Positions 63,863 to 64,000 of a stretch of 64,000 nucleotides of DNA are shown here, in pieces. The notes under the pieces were generated by a model. That model saw nothing but the letters and a program-made list of their open reading frames with translations. It did no database searches and had not been told where the DNA came from. The position numbers and the translations under genes were made by a program. Origin of the DNA: Streptomyces sp. MH60 (GTDB taxonomy: Bacteria; Actinomycetota; Actinomycetes; Streptomycetales; Streptomycetaceae); the NCBI RefSeq assembly GCF_002939385.1, contig NZ_MULI01000020.1, positions 1 to 64,000 on the forward strand, given 5' to 3'. Within the stretch, counting starts at the first letter, position 1, and each line of letters opens with the position of its first letter.

Positions 63863-64000
63863 TCAGCTCCGCAGGCTGCGCACGGGCAGGACGAGCTGCG
63901 CCGCAGAGGAGAGCGTGTCCTCGTGGTTGGCGAACGCGGCGACCGCCGCACCGTCGCCCGGCTCGCCCCCGGACCACGGGCGCGTGGCGAAGATGAGACA
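63863..64000 (-). CDS. C-terminal part of an unidentified protein (runs off the window)
   Basis: The last 45 codons of a minus-strand gene: LIFATRPWSGGEPGDGAAV, AFANHEDTLSSAAQLVLPVRSL, ending at a TGA at 63863. Codon bias is strong and the stop is well placed 42 bases from the convergent isochorismatase stop. I do not recognise the family from this piece. Confidence 0.5.
   Translation of the reverse strand, partial: CLIFATRPWSGGEPGDGAAVAAFANHEDTLSSAAQLVLPVRSLRS

Overview
The window is chromosomal DNA of a Streptomyces. It has very high GC with strong third-position bias, many GTG starts and several leaderless promoters. Typical families for the genus are present: snapalysin with a divergent LysR gene, a DUF574-type methyltransferase, an NsrR/flavohaemoglobin pair, SpoIIE phosphatase and HATPase regulators, a class F sortase and a SchA/CurD protein. 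I see no rRNA, tRNA, CRISPR, transposase or phage gene. The species cannot be fixed from the sequence alone. The gene content is accessory and catabolic rather than core.

Layout, left to right. 0-6 kb: a carotenoid island with lycopene cyclase on the minus strand facing a tightly overlapping phytoene desaturase, phytoene synthase and Rieske oxygenase operon; no GGPP synthase lies inside the window. 6-11 kb: a lipoprotein, an EamA exporter, a ProP-like MFS transporter, a secreted lipase and a DEDDh exonuclease. 11-16 kb: an iron-siderophore ABC system (ATPase, binding lipoprotein, double-length FhuB-type permease) plus a PPOX flavoprotein, each transcription unit headed by a DmdR/IdeR-type iron box. 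16-19 kb: an SPL-like radical SAM protein, a small membrane protein and a methyltransferase. 18.6-28.2 kb: a galactan/galactoside utilisation locus (LacI regulator, two paired operators, two permeases, binding lipoprotein, GH42 beta-galactosidase, GH30 plus ricin galactanase-like enzyme, acetyltransferase), with no ATPase of its own.

28-37 kb: a ThDP enzyme translationally coupled to an SDR, a YihY protein, an enolase-superfamily enzyme, a GAF-ANTAR regulator, a MarR gene coupled to an MFS-universal stress protein fusion, and a decayed SDR. 37-40 kb: nsrR and hmp, for nitric oxide sensing and detoxification. 40-43 kb: CbiZ, snapalysin and its LysR regulator. 43-49.5 kb: a benzoylformate-to-benzoate module (mdlC, aldehyde dehydrogenase, aromatic-acid MFS) with a divergent LysR gene. 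49.5-57 kb: peptidase E, a 5'-truncated gene, phosphoglucomutase, a P450, a methyltransferase relic, an anti-sigma-like HATPase, a GNAT and a PAS-GAF-PP2C phosphatase.

57-64 kb: a secreted protein carrying three copies of a PRGGMHTGGG motif, the last one directly before a C-terminal membrane anchor, next to a class F sortase. This is the best candidate for an undescribed system, a sortase F with its own multi-signal substrate. After it come a SchA/CurD protein and an O-methyltransferase-like enzyme without the usual catalytic histidine, a secreted beta-helix protein, a membrane-anchored Mrr-type nuclease and an isochorismatase. The window ends inside a minus-strand gene.
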